Shown: in pieces, positions 8,968-18,354 of the stretch
Layout: every line of letters starts with the position of its first letter
How positions within the stretch are numbered: position 1 is the first letter of the stretch
NCBI GenBank assembly: GCA_004293815.1
Contig: RDZD01000008.1
Location: 122,192-186,191 of the forward strand
DNA length: 64,000 nt
From: Cytophagales bacterium
GTDB taxonomy: Bacteria > Bacteroidota > Bacteroidia > Cytophagales > Bernardetiaceae
Direction: 5' to 3'
The notes under the pieces: generated by a model
The model's database searches: none
What the model saw: the letters and a program-made list of their open reading frames with translations, nothing else
What the model was told of the DNA's origin: nothing
Made by a program: the position numbers and the translations under genes

Positions 8968-9624
8968 ATGCGTGTGAGCTACCAATCTTTAGGTTTGATG
9001 CTGTTGTGCGTTTTCTTTTTAGGCATGAAGCACCCAGAAAGGAAATTCGTGGTAGTGATAGACCCTGGACATGGCGGTAAGGATCCTGGTGCAGAGGCCA
9101 GCAATACCAAGTTGTATTCACACGAAAAGGATATTTGTTTGAGTGTTTCTATCAAATTAGCTGACTATTTGGCCGAACGTCTGCCCAATACCAAAGTGAT
9201 TTTGACGCGCAGCTCTGATAAATTTTTAAAGCTTGAAGAGCGTGTTTTTATTGCCAATGGTGCCAATGCTGATGTGTTTTTAAGTATACATTGCAATACC
9301 AACCCTGTCAAGAGGATACACGGTACACAGATGCACATACACGGTTCGGCCTCGCCTCAGAGTGTTTTTCTGGCCAAGACGTTAGATTCTGAGTTTAGCA
9401 AAAAAGCACGACGCGCTAGCAAAGGCTTACAAGATAGCAATTCTCGTGGACACGATTTGTTTGTGTTGCAGTACACAGAAATGCCATCTGTGTTGGTAGA
9501 AATAGGATTTTTGAGCAATGAAAATGAAGAAAAATATCTGAATTCTGAACACGGTCAGGCTGTTATTGCGTCTGCCATGTTTCGTGCGATTCGAACTTAC
9601 AGAACACGTTTTAGTGAGGATTGA
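8968..9624 (+). CDS. N-acetylmuramoyl-L-alanine amidase (Amidase_3), secreted
   Basis: A 218-residue zinc amidase that cuts the bond between N-acetylmuramic acid and L-alanine in peptidoglycan. An N-terminal hydrophobic stretch (LGLMLLCVFFLGM) exports it. The catalytic domain starts at once: VVIDPGHGGKDPGAEAS (Zn ligands His and Glu), FLSIHCNTN (third ligand His) and VLVEIGFLSN (catalytic Glu). This is the minimal domain with no cell-wall-binding repeat. In-frame codons exist upstream from 8944, but they lie inside the E2 gene. ATG 8968 is separated by one base from the E2 stop, so translation is probably coupled. Confidence 0.9.
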   Translation: MRVSYQSLGLMLLCVFFLGMKHPERKFVVVIDPGHGGKDPGAEASNTKLYSHEKDICLSVSIKLADYLAERLPNTKVILTRSSDKFLKLEERVFIANGANADVFLSIHCNTNPVKRIHGTQMHIHGSASPQSVFLAKTLDSEFSKKARRASKGLQDSNSRGHDLFVLQYTEMPSVLVEIGFLSNENEEKYLNSEHGQAVIASAMFRAIRTYRTRFSED

Positions 9625-9634
9625 AAAATAAAAA

Positions 9635-9662
9635 GGGCAGTATCTTGTGGATACTTAACCCT
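9635..9662. terminator. Weak hairpin between convergent genes
   Basis: AGTATC (9639-9644) and GATACT (9650-9655), flanked by GGGC and an imperfect complementary TAACCC. It lies between the amidase (+) and the vWA gene (-) and could end either transcript. Marginal. Confidence 0.35.
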
Positions 9663-9697
9663 CAAAATGGTGTAAAACATCATGTTATAGGTGATGT

Positions 9698-10357
9698 CTA
9701 GTTCTTGCGCTTCTGTTTGGCCTTATAAGCTTCTATATCTTTAATGAGTTTTTCCAACGACTCTCCTTGATAATCATTGTACTCGGTGTGGAGAGACCCT
9801 TTGGTTTCACGCGCGATTCTAATAAAATCTTGGTTGATATAAGGGAATCCATGAGAACGTCCCAAGATGATGTTTACGGGCTTGGTTACTTTAGATAACA
9901 GCTCGATGTCACGCACAGGCGCACTGTTATCTGCAATAAGCAACACCCTTTGGGCTTCGGGGTAGCTTTGAATGGCCTCTAAAATGGCTTCTATATCATT
10001 TTCTGGCACATCTCCGCCCTTACCCTTGGCAGCACAGAGCTTCATAGTCTCTAGCGCATCTTCTAAGCTGTTGGTTTTAGAGTGATAAATACCGCCTGCT
10101 TGGCCTAGTTTTTTGTCTGAGGTTTCTTTTTCGTCGCCATCATTAAAAAACACAAAGCGCACCACGTCTACTTGACCTTGTGGTGCGCTCAGTGCATATA
10201 TAAGCAGTTGGGCAGTATAAGGATACATACTAGATGTCCAGTCGCTAACTACTACGGCTTTATTCCAATTCTTTGCATTTCTATCCAGCACTCTGTAGGT
10301 GGTGGAATCCGCCCCTAGCCTATTATAGGTGTTTTTTGCAAACTGATTCTCATACAA
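9698..10357 (-). CDS. von Willebrand A domain, C-terminal part of a frameshifted gene
   Basis: A 219-residue frame beginning at a TTG codon. VVVSDWTSSMYPYT (Asp39, Thr41, Ser43) is a variant MIDAS metal site, followed by RFVFFNDGD and VLLIADNSAPVRDI, giving the alternating strand/helix pattern of a vWA domain. It has no signal peptide. The first in-frame ATG codes for Met44 inside the metal-site loop, so it cannot be an independent start. The frame stays open upstream through the A9 run and joins exactly to the secreted frame at 10366-10929 by a -1 shift, giving a 410-residue product. I interpret both as one gene; whether the shift is biological, a mutation or a sequence error is open. Confidence 0.75.
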   Translation of the reverse strand: MYENQFAKNTYNRLGADSTTYRVLDRNAKNWNKAVVVSDWTSSMYPYTAQLLIYALSAPQGQVDVVRFVFFNDGDEKETSDKKLGQAGGIYHSKTNSLEDALETMKLCAAKGKGGDVPENDIEAILEAIQSYPEAQRVLLIADNSAPVRDIELLSKVTKPVNIILGRSHGFPYINQDFIRIARETKGSLHTEYNDYQGESLEKLIKDIEAYKAKQKRKN

Positions 10358-10365
10358 GGCTTTAA

Positions 10366-10929
10366 TTATCCCTGCTTTTTTTTTGCTTGCTCAGCATTAG
10401 GCAAACCAATACGGGCCTGGTCTTCTTTGGGACTAAGCGAGCTGCTGCCTGTTGCGCCAGGCATCTTGTAATGAATAACAAATCCGTGAAACATAATCTT
10501 GGCCTCGTCCGTGCTGCTACATTTCGTTTGCTGAACAAACTCCCATTTGACTTCGGGTTTAAAAAGTCCTGGAAGCTCTTTGTAAAGCACACTCAAACGC
10601 TCTTTGTTAATGGCCATTTGCTTGCCATTCTGAAAAGTACCATCGTTGGGATAGAGCGTGTAAACAAGCTCCACTTTAGTGACTTTTACTCTGCTTACAA
10701 GCTTAATATCAGCAGCATTCACAATTTCTGTGGTTCTGTAAGCCATTTTAAGCAAAATCTGTTCAGGAAAACTTTCTGTAAACTCGTAGCTAGGAATCTT
10801 GCGAATAACCGCACGCTTGAGTACCTCATCCATAAGATCAGGAGTGGATTGAGTCTGTGCTTGGCTCTGAAAACCAATGCAATGCATTAAACATAAAAAT
10901 AAAAAAGCAATTTTTGAAACACTATTCAT
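10366..10929 (-). CDS. Signal peptide and N-terminal part of the frameshifted vWA protein
   Basis: A 187-residue frame from ATG 10929 (MNSVSKIAFLFLCLMHCIGF, then SQAQ as signal-peptidase site) to TAA at 10366-10368. The middle has an even alpha/beta character (VKVTKVELVYTLYPNDG, FFHG-like FHGFVIHYKMPG) that I associate with the region ahead of the vWA domain in Bacteroidota homologues, from memory. The last codons read Q-A-K-K-K-Q-G-stop across nine A residues. A -1 shift there continues as A-G-I-I-K-A-L-Y-E-N-Q-F into the vWA frame. A longer start at 10938 (MSKMNSV) is possible. Confidence 0.75.
   Translation of the reverse strand: MNSVSKIAFLFLCLMHCIGFQSQAQTQSTPDLMDEVLKRAVIRKIPSYEFTESFPEQILLKMAYRTTEIVNAADIKLVSRVKVTKVELVYTLYPNDGTFQNGKQMAINKERLSVLYKELPGLFKPEVKWEFVQQTKCSSTDEAKIMFHGFVIHYKMPGATGSSSLSPKEDQARIGLPNAEQAKKKQG
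10375..10384 (-). other. A9 run with in-frame A AAA AAG slippery heptamer
   Basis: On the minus strand the zero-frame codons are GCA AAA AAA AAG CAG GGA TAA. The heptamer A AAA AAG (10381-10375) is the classical -1 slippery sequence (as in dnaX), in the correct register. After the slip the next codons are GCA GGG ATA ATT AAA GCC TTG, which run into the vWA frame. Insertion of one A by RNA polymerase slippage would give the same protein. I see no strong stem-loop just downstream. Confidence 0.6.
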
Positions 10930-11241
10930 CTTTGACATAGAGCTATTTGGGAGATAAAAACACAAATTAAAATACATAGTCTCTTACTTGCGTAATAAAA
11001 ATAAGAAAAACTTACTTTAATACATTTAACGCGCAGTCTTGTAGAAATATTGTTTAGTTTACTATAAAACTGTCTGTCTAGTGTTATGAGAGACCCTATA
11101 TTTTTTACATCTAATGAATACAAACTATGCACCAAAAACAAATAAGAAGCATTTTTTTATACATTTTTTTGTTTTAGTAATCTGGAGCAACTCGCAAACT
11201 CTGAATTGGCTGTATTCTGACACAATTTTACAGCAAATCTA

Positions 11242-11271
11242 TTGGCCGAAAGAATATAATTACTAAATTTG
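11242..11271 (+). promoter_or_regulatory. Promoter of the PBP1A gene
   Basis: TTG (11242-11244), 19-bp spacer, TAAATTTG (11264-11271). Transcription should start near 11278, 14 nt before ATG 11292. The rest of the 362-bp gap from 10930 is AT-rich with no recognisable gene. Confidence 0.55.
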
Positions 11272-11291
11272 CAACTTCAAAATGCTGTGTG

Positions 11292-13625
11292 ATGCTAAGA
11301 AATATGCGTTTTACTACCGCTATAAGGTGGATTTGGCTACTCTTCGGTGGTTTTTGGTTAGGAGTTCTCATTTGGGTTATAGCGGTATCAGGTGACTGGT
11401 TCGGCCTCTTTGGTGGCATGCCTGACCTTGAGCAACTCGAGAACCCACGCAGTGCAGTGGCCTCTGAGCTTTATTCTTCTGATGGGGTATTGCTGGGCAA
11501 ATATTTCCGTGAGAACAGAAGTTTGATAGAGTTTGAGCACATTTCACCTAACGTGATAGACGCGCTTGTTGCCACTGAAGATGTGCGCTTTGAACAGCAT
11601 TCAGGGATTGATTTACTCAGCCTTATACGAGTTTTTTATGGTATCGTGACCTTTGATCTCAAGGGCGGTGGTAGTACCATTTCGCAACAATTGGCCAAAA
11701 ACTTATTTTCTACGCGAGGCGCACGCTTTGAAGGTGGATTGGCTAAATCCATGAATATCTTTAAAATAGCCATCATTAAAACCAAAGAATGGATTCTAGC
11801 CATTAGAATAGAACGCGCCTATACCAAAAAAGAAATTATTACCATGTATCTCAATACGGTGGACTTTGGCACCAATGCGTTTGGGTTGAGTGTGGCCGCT
11901 AAAAAGTATTTCAATAAAGATTCGCGTAAACTTGACATCCCCGAATCTGCTGTATTGGTGGGTATGCTCAAAGCTCCAACAAAATACAATCCTAAGCTTA
12001 ATCCTGAGGCATCTAAGGCACGTCGTAACACAGTACTTGAGCAAATGCTCAAATACAATTACTTGGGAGATGAGGACTGTGAACGCTTTAAAGCCAAATC
12101 TTTGGTAGTGAATGAGAAAATTCTTGAGGTAGACGACCATAATTCTGGTCTGGCTCCCTACTTTAGGTCTGTGCTACGTGAAGACCTAATGGACTGGTGT
12201 AAACAAAATGGCTACGATTTATTTGCTGATGGTCTTAAAATTTACACCACAATAGATTCCAGAATGCAGGTTCATGCCGAAGATGCAGTTATGGAACACA
12301 TGCCATCTCTACAAAAAGAATTTTTTGCGCACTGGAAAGGCAAAAATCCGTGGATAGACAGAAATTTCAGAGAGATAGAAGGTTTTTTGGATAATGCATG
12401 TAAGAATAGTGAGCGTTATAAGACTTACGAAGCTATTTATGGAGAAAAAGACTCTCTCAGAATACTCAAGCTGATGGAGAAGCCCGTTAAAATGAAGGTC
12501 TTCACATGGCAGGATAAAGTTAGTTTTGAAAAAGATACTCTGCTAAGCCCTCGCGACTCTATTCGTTACTACAAACACTTTTTGCACACAGGCATGATGG
12601 CCATGGAGCCTAGTACAGGCTTTGTTCGCGCATGGGTCGGCGGAATTAACTTCAAATATTTTAAGTATGATCACGTCAAGCAGTCAAAAAGACAGCCAGG
12701 ATCTACTTTCAAGCCCATTGTGTATGCGGCGGCTATGGTAGAAAAAGGGTATGACCCTTGCTATAAAGTAGTAGACGTGCCCATCAGTATTCCTATCGCC
12801 TCTGGTGGTTCTTGGACAGCCAAAAACAGTGGTGCATACACAGGCCAAACTTACACACTCCGTCAAGCTTTAGCACGTTCTATCAATACAGTGGCGGCTT
12901 ATTTGATTCGTGAGGTAGGAGTCAAAAAAGTCATTGAGTATGCACAGCGAATGGGTATAGTTAGCCCGCTCGACCCAGTGCCATCTCTGAGCTTAGGCTC
13001 TAGCGATGTGTCTGTATATGAGCTTACAGGTGCTTACTCTACTTTTGCCAACAAAGGCACTTGGCTACAACCTACTTATCTGCTTTCTATCCGTGATAAA
13101 AACGGCAAAGTACTGCAAGAGTTTGTTCCTAAAGATACCGAAGTGTTTAACGAAAATAATGCCTATGTGATGTTGCACATGCTCAAAGGGGCAACCGAGG
13201 AAAGCGGCGGCACAGCAGGAGGACTCTGGCGGTATAACTTCAGACGCAGCGGCAACTGTGATGTGGCGGCAAAAACAGGCACTACCTCAAACTACTCCGA
13301 CGGTTGGTTTATGGGAATGACCAAAGATTTAGTGGTAGGCGTATGGGCTGGTGCTACAGACCGAAGCGTTCACTTCAAAGATGCGCGAGGGCAGGGCTCT
13401 CATATGGCCATGCCTGTTTTTGGAAAATTCTTGGACAAAGTCTATGAAGACAAAGAAATAACTAAAGCGCATCGATATGAGCGCGGCAAGTTCACCGAAC
13501 CAAAAGATTTTAATAAAGATGGTAGAATAGAGCTAGATTGCTCTAAGTATGAAACAGACTATGTGGACTCTACGGAGTATGTGCGTCCACTTGTTCCTGA
13601 CGAAGATGACCCCGATATGCTCTAG
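11292..13625 (+). CDS. Penicillin-binding protein 1A (bifunctional transglycosylase/transpeptidase)
   Basis: Polymerises lipid II into glycan strands and cross-links the stem peptides. 777 residues: one N-terminal membrane anchor (IWLLFGGFWLGVLIWVIAV, about 13-31), a glycosyltransferase GT51 domain with catalytic Glu96 in TEDVRFEQHSGID and GGSTISQQLAKN, then a transpeptidase domain with SxxK (Ser471-Thr-Phe-Lys474), SIN and KTGTT (661-665). ATG 11292 is preceded by an in-frame GTG; a third in-frame ATG at 11304 is also possible. It probably heads an operon with the large surface protein 46 bp downstream. Confidence 0.93.
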   Translation: MLRNMRFTTAIRWIWLLFGGFWLGVLIWVIAVSGDWFGLFGGMPDLEQLENPRSAVASELYSSDGVLLGKYFRENRSLIEFEHISPNVIDALVATEDVRFEQHSGIDLLSLIRVFYGIVTFDLKGGGSTISQQLAKNLFSTRGARFEGGLAKSMNIFKIAIIKTKEWILAIRIERAYTKKEIITMYLNTVDFGTNAFGLSVAAKKYFNKDSRKLDIPESAVLVGMLKAPTKYNPKLNPEASKARRNTVLEQMLKYNYLGDEDCERFKAKSLVVNEKILEVDDHNSGLAPYFRSVLREDLMDWCKQNGYDLFADGLKIYTTIDSRMQVHAEDAVMEHMPSLQKEFFAHWKGKNPWIDRNFREIEGFLDNACKNSERYKTYEAIYGEKDSLRILKLMEKPVKMKVFTWQDKVSFEKDTLLSPRDSIRYYKHFLHTGMMAMEPSTGFVRAWVGGINFKYFKYDHVKQSKRQPGSTFKPIVYAAAMVEKGYDPCYKVVDVPISIPIASGGSWTAKNSGAYTGQTYTLRQALARSINTVAAYLIREVGVKKVIEYAQRMGIVSPLDPVPSLSLGSSDVSVYELTGAYSTFANKGTWLQPTYLLSIRDKNGKVLQEFVPKDTEVFNENNAYVMLHMLKGATEESGGTAGGLWRYNFRRSGNCDVAAKTGTTSNYSDGWFMGMTKDLVVGVWAGATDRSVHFKDARGQGSHMAMPVFGKFLDKVYEDKEITKAHRYERGKFTEPKDFNKDGRIELDCSKYETDYVDSTEYVRPLVPDEDDPDML

Positions 13626-13671
13626 AAGTTGAAAGAAAATATACTAGACTACTAGCCTTATCTCAAAAAAA

Positions 13672-16600
13672 ATGGCGAATTATGCCAAGTCTTTTGCTGT
13701 TTTTGAGCACTTCGCTGTACAGGCTGGTCGTGGTTTATTGGTTTTGTGCCTACTTTTAGGGTGTTTCAACTTGGCTTTTTCGCAAGAATCCCGCTATAAG
13801 TGGGTTGCTTATCGCCAAACCGCTATTTTATTAGATAGTCTGACTGTTTTGAGCGGCTCTGTACAAATTCTTTATACTAAACCCATCATTCCACTTCAAA
13901 ATATAAGCGTAAAACTTCTGCCCGACGGCAAATCTATCAAGTTAAGCCATACTGGCCCCACCCCTCCAGATTCTGTTAGCTTAGTTTACAAAGTCTTAAA
14001 TCTAGATTTATCTAAAAGGTATTTCAACCGCAGTCAGGCCAAATACGATTCAGGTTTTTATACCAAGCCTGTGCCAGACACCATGCTCGCTAGGGTTTTT
14101 CAGCTTCCTAAAGAGGAACTTTTCGGCACAAACCTCCAGAAAGCTGGTAGTCTAACCAGAGGCATATCGGTGGGTAATACGCAAAGTGTGTTTGTAAATT
14201 CTGCTCTTAATTTGCAATTAAACGGCATGATTGCAGAAGATTTGCATCTATCTGCTGTTATTTCAGACCAAAATGTGCCCTTTCAGCCAGAAGGCAATAC
14301 CCAACAAATTCAAGAGTTTGACCGCGCACTTATTGAACTCAGCCATAACAATTTTATACTTTCAGCGGGAGATTTGGTGCTTGAAAACAAAAAAAGCCAC
14401 TTCTTGAAATACTATAAAAATGTAACAGGTGGCTCTCTTCAAACCCGATTCAAGACTATAGACAAAAAAAACTACCAGATTCAGTCAGCACTTACCTATT
14501 CCCTAGCTAAGGGTCAGTTTTTCTCCTATTTCTTGCCTGTGAGTGAGGGAGTGCAAGGCCCCTATCAGCTCAAGGCCGAAAATCCTGAACTCTTTATCAT
14601 TATCATGGCGGGTTCTGAAAAAATTTATCTTGATGGAGAGCTTTTGAAAAGAGGTTTTAATCAAGACTATGTCATTGATTACAACAATGCAGAGCTTGTT
14701 TTTAATGCGAATGTGCTCATTACCAAGTTCTCGAGGGTTAGGGTGGAGTTTGAGTACAGCAATCAAAATTACAACCGAAGTATTTTGAATTTCAAACATG
14801 AGCATGAACTCAAAAGAATACGATTTTACACCAACTTTTATCAAGAGAAAGATCTCAAGAACCAAGCTTTGTCATTCAGCCTGTCAGATTTTGAAAAAAG
14901 CATTTTAGCCAAGGCAGGCAACAGCACTGACAGCTTGCGTGTGCCTAATATCTCTCAGATACCAGAATTTACAGCCAATCAGGTTTTGTACACCACACAG
15001 GATACACTCATTTCTGGCGAAAAAGGTACTTTTTATCGCCAAGCAAACAGAGAGGATAGCATTTTTTTTAGTCTAAAGTTTTCTTTTGTTGGACAGAATC
15101 AGGGACATTACGAACCCACTGCACCCACTTCCAACGGGCGACTTTATAAGTTTGTTGGCTTCAACAAAGGGAGTTATCTGCCTGTGAGCCTGCTTCCCGC
15201 GCCCAATTCCCGCGCCATATGGGTGCTAGGAGCGGAATGCCAAGTGGGCAAAAAGCAAAAAATTGGTCTCGAGTTGGCTCGCTCATATCAGGATCAAAAT
15301 CTTTTTTCAGATAAAGATAATGTTCAAAATCAAGGATTTGCAGGTATTCTAAGATATAGCGGACAAGGTATTCACCACAAAAACTGGCAATTAAGCCATA
15401 ACCATAGTCTTGAACTAAACCAAGCCAATTTTAGAGCTATAGATAGATTCAGAGCTGTAGAATTCGATCGCGATTGGTCAGTGAATGTGCCGATATCGCG
15501 TCAGGAACGCATAGCAGAGGCCAGCTATACACTTCTTAGAAACTCTAAGCTGCTTTTAGCTGCACAGGATAGCAGCAAAACCATACAAAAAATGCCTAAG
15601 TTGCCCACAAGCATCAATTTAAGAGCAACTTATAGACAGAGGGTTCAAGAATCAACTGGTTATCAGGTTCAAGCCTCTGCTACACACCAGATTGGCCTAT
15701 TGCGGCTCAAAACAAACGCTTTTAAAATGAACTCCACGCGGACAAGTAGCCTATCGGACTGGCAAAGGATTTATGCAGAAGCTTTTGCGCCACTACCTCA
15801 GTTGCCTTACTGGCTAGGCTACATCTATACACAAGACAAAAATAAAGTTTTGGATTTGGCCAAAGATTCTATCACAGGCACGGCTATGAACTTCGATGCG
15901 CACCGGTTTTATTTGCAAAGTCTAGATACTACTGCCAAACAAAGCTTGTTTTTGTCCTATGAAACACGGCAAGACTTCACGCCAAAATTAGGCGATTTGA
16001 AGCGTTTCAGTCAAGCTCAAACCTATCAAGCAGGGCTTAAGTTGCTTTCCAAACACCAAAGTATAAGCTTGATAGGCTTTTATAGGCACTTTGATCAGCA
16101 AGATAGCAACGCCCAAACCAATACGCTCAACGGGAGACTTGACTGGTCTGCCACAGCCCTAAAGGGCATGATTAAAAGTGAACTTTTGCTTACGGTGGCC
16201 TCCGCACGCGAAGCCCTGCGCGAGTTTGTGTTTGTGCAGGTGGACGCAGGACAGGGAACGCATACTTGGCGCGACGATAACCAAGACAATTTGCAGCAAG
16301 TCAATGAGTTTTATGAAGCACTGAATCCAGATGAACGCAATTTTGTTAAGTTTTGGATTCCTACTGCACGCTTTCTGACTGCATACAGTAATGATTTTAT
16401 GTTTAAGCTCGCCATACAGCCTCCCCGCGTAAGCAAAACCGCCCCAAAGTGGAAACGGGCACTGGCTGCCACTTCTTGGCAGAACGCACTGCAAGCGCGA
16501 AAAAAAGTCAGGAGTAGTGACATCTTAGAACGTTTTCTTCCTCTTTACAACCCTCAAGAGGATAATCTACTTTCTGAACAAAGAAGTATCAGAAGCCAAT

Positions 16601-17226
16601 TTTTTTATATGAGGAACAGTCCAAAACAAGGCTTTGAGCTGAGCTATTTTAATACATTTCAGAAAAACTTATTGTTACAGGGTTTTGAGCAAAGAGGGAA
16701 TTACGAGTACCGTTTTCTGATTCGCAGGCGAGTCAAGCGTTTTCATTTTACAAGATTAACCGCTTGGCGAAGCGGCAGCCAGTCTGCGTCTGATTTCATG
16801 CAAAACCGTAACTACAGTCTCCAGCAATGGGCTTTGGTGCCAGAATACAGCTATCAGCCCAGTGCTACTCTCAGGCTTCTGTTCAAAGCTAGCTGGCAAC
16901 AAAAGATCAATGAACTGACATTAGGCCAATCAGAAAAAGCCATTCTAACAGAACTAAATGGTGAAATACGTCGTACAAGTACAGAAGGTAGTAGCATCAC
17001 CACACAGCTCAGACTCGTGCAAATCCGCTTCAATGGCCAACCCAACACTCCCGCTGCTTACGACATGCTAGAAGCTCTTCAGAATGGCACAAACTGGCTT
17101 TGGCAGCTTAATTGGCAACGGAAAGTTTTAAATGGTCTGCGTCTAAATTTGATTTATAACGGTAGAAAGTCCGCAAACAGTCCCATCGTTCACTTTGGAA
17201 ATGTACAAGTAACGGCTCTGTTTTAG
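13672..17226 (+). CDS. Large secreted surface or outer-membrane protein of unknown function
   Basis: 1184 residues with a signal peptide (LLVLCLLLGCFNLAFSQ, about 23-39). Beyond it the sequence is beta-rich with many alternating polar and aromatic residues, as in outer-membrane barrels. The stretch around residues 160-215 (GSLTRGISVGNTQSVFVNS, then LNLQLNG, ISDQNVPFQPEGNTQQIQEF) resembles repeats found in SprA-like gliding/secretion proteins and related Bacteroidota surface proteins; this is from memory of the motif, and the protein is far shorter than SprA. No C-terminal sorting domain is apparent. PBP1A lies upstream and PorP/SprF 102 bp downstream, suggesting an envelope role. Confidence 0.6.
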   Translation: MANYAKSFAVFEHFAVQAGRGLLVLCLLLGCFNLAFSQESRYKWVAYRQTAILLDSLTVLSGSVQILYTKPIIPLQNISVKLLPDGKSIKLSHTGPTPPDSVSLVYKVLNLDLSKRYFNRSQAKYDSGFYTKPVPDTMLARVFQLPKEELFGTNLQKAGSLTRGISVGNTQSVFVNSALNLQLNGMIAEDLHLSAVISDQNVPFQPEGNTQQIQEFDRALIELSHNNFILSAGDLVLENKKSHFLKYYKNVTGGSLQTRFKTIDKKNYQIQSALTYSLAKGQFFSYFLPVSEGVQGPYQLKAENPELFIIIMAGSEKIYLDGELLKRGFNQDYVIDYNNAELVFNANVLITKFSRVRVEFEYSNQNYNRSILNFKHEHELKRIRFYTNFYQEKDLKNQALSFSLSDFEKSILAKAGNSTDSLRVPNISQIPEFTANQVLYTTQDTLISGEKGTFYRQANREDSIFFSLKFSFVGQNQGHYEPTAPTSNGRLYKFVGFNKGSYLPVSLLPAPNSRAIWVLGAECQVGKKQKIGLELARSYQDQNLFSDKDNVQNQGFAGILRYSGQGIHHKNWQLSHNHSLELNQANFRAIDRFRAVEFDRDWSVNVPISRQERIAEASYTLLRNSKLLLAAQDSSKTIQKMPKLPTSINLRATYRQRVQESTGYQVQASATHQIGLLRLKTNAFKMNSTRTSSLSDWQRIYAEAFAPLPQLPYWLGYIYTQDKNKVLDLAKDSITGTAMNFDAHRFYLQSLDTTAKQSLFLSYETRQDFTPKLGDLKRFSQAQTYQAGLKLLSKHQSISLIGFYRHFDQQDSNAQTNTLNGRLDWSATALKGMIKSELLLTVASAREALREFVFVQVDAGQGTHTWRDDNQDNLQQVNEFYEALNPDERNFVKFWIPTARFLTAYSNDFMFKLAIQPPRVSKTAPKWKRALAATSWQNALQARKKVRSSDILERFLPLYNPQEDNLLSEQRSIRSQFFYMRNSPKQGFELSYFNTFQKNLLLQGFEQRGNYEYRFLIRRRVKRFHFTRLTAWRSGSQSASDFMQNRNYSLQQWALVPEYSYQPSATLRLLFKASWQQKINELTLGQSEKAILTELNGEIRRTSTEGSSITTQLRLVQIRFNGQPNTPAAYDMLEALQNGTNWLWQLNWQRKVLNGLRLNLIYNGRKSANSPIVHFGNVQVTALF

Positions 17227-17328
17227 CCTAAAAACAGGGCTGACAAAAATTTGATACTTTGCACAACACTTAAACACGCCACGAAGCGTTTCGATGATAT
17301 GCTTAATGCCTAAAACAGCATTCCAAAT

Positions 17329-18267
17329 ATGAAAAAAAATATTTTTTTTGCACTACTCCCTATTCTCTTTGGCTTTTATGGCAGCCATGCACAAGACGCG
17401 CTCAATGCTTTAGCCAACTACAACGCCATGCTCTACAACCCTGCCAGAGTGGGCATTACGCCCCAGTACAGGCTCTGCGTGGGGCATCGTAGCCAATGGC
17501 TGTTATTAGGGAGTCCATTTAGAAGTCAGTATGCGGCTTTTGATTATAGTTTTGGAACAGTTGGCAGCGGGTTAGGCGTTCGATTTCAGAACGATCAACT
17601 GGGCAGGCTCAACCAAATCAAGGCAGAGTTGTTGTATGGCTTCCATTGGCAGGTAAGTAGTCGCTTGATGGCTTCGGGAGGTATGCAGTTGGGCTACTGG
17701 CAGCGAAATCTGGGCATCGGCAATTTGATTTTTGAAGACCAAATTCTGAATGGTGGTAGCAGTACAGAACCCTTCATTGGCAGCAACACACAAGAGCTGG
17801 ACCTAGGCGTAGGCGGTTTAGTTTACACCGAATTGTTTTGGCTTGGTTTGGGGCTACATCATCTCAATACACCCAATTTAGCTTTTGTTCAAGATATGGA
17901 GCCAGTTAGAATTCGCGCTACACTCGAGAGTGGAGGCATTATAGAACTAAATCCGCAAACTCAAGCCAAACTATCTGCCTTTTTGAGCTATCAATACCCT
18001 TATTGGCAAACGCTTTTGGATGCTGAATTGAATATAGCAGGTTTCTTGGCGGGACTATCGTATAAAAATGCCCTGCCGCGAAGCTTGGGACACTCAGTAG
18101 TTGTTCATGGTGGCTTTATAAAAGAAAGTTGGTCTATGCAGTTGGCCTATGAGTGGCATTTTGAACGCGCACTGGGCGGTAGTGTAGAAATTGGCCTGTT
18201 CTATGCTTTACCTTACAACAATCGTCCTCGCAAATCTTATTATGACATCAAGTGTCCTGTTTATTGA
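17329..18267 (+). CDS. PorP/SprF family outer-membrane protein
   Basis: 312 residues with a signal peptide ending SHAQ (residue 21). The opening of the mature protein, with YNAMLYNPARVG and then HRSQWLLLGSPFRSQYAAFDYSF, is the hallmark of the PorP/SprF family, beta-barrels associated with type IX secretion and attachment of secreted proteins at the surface. Many genomes have several copies, each often beside the large secreted protein it serves. The 1184-residue protein just upstream is therefore a candidate partner. Its stop is convergent with mutL. Confidence 0.88.
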   Translation: MKKNIFFALLPILFGFYGSHAQDALNALANYNAMLYNPARVGITPQYRLCVGHRSQWLLLGSPFRSQYAAFDYSFGTVGSGLGVRFQNDQLGRLNQIKAELLYGFHWQVSSRLMASGGMQLGYWQRNLGIGNLIFEDQILNGGSSTEPFIGSNTQELDLGVGGLVYTELFWLGLGLHHLNTPNLAFVQDMEPVRIRATLESGGIIELNPQTQAKLSAFLSYQYPYWQTLLDAELNIAGFLAGLSYKNALPRSLGHSVVVHGGFIKESWSMQLAYEWHFERALGGSVEIGLFYALPYNNRPRKSYYDIKCPVY

Positions 18268-18354
18268 TTTTTTAATAGGCTTGTAATCAATTCTTTATAA
18301 TGGTGTCAGTGCTCGATACTAAGTGAATGACAAAAAAGCACTATGCAAAAAGGC

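Noticed and set aside
10387..10890. Plus-strand frame of 167 codons opposite the vWA gene
   Set aside because: It lies antisense to the signal-peptide frame, has no coherent domain or start, and looks like mirror coding of the minus-strand gene.
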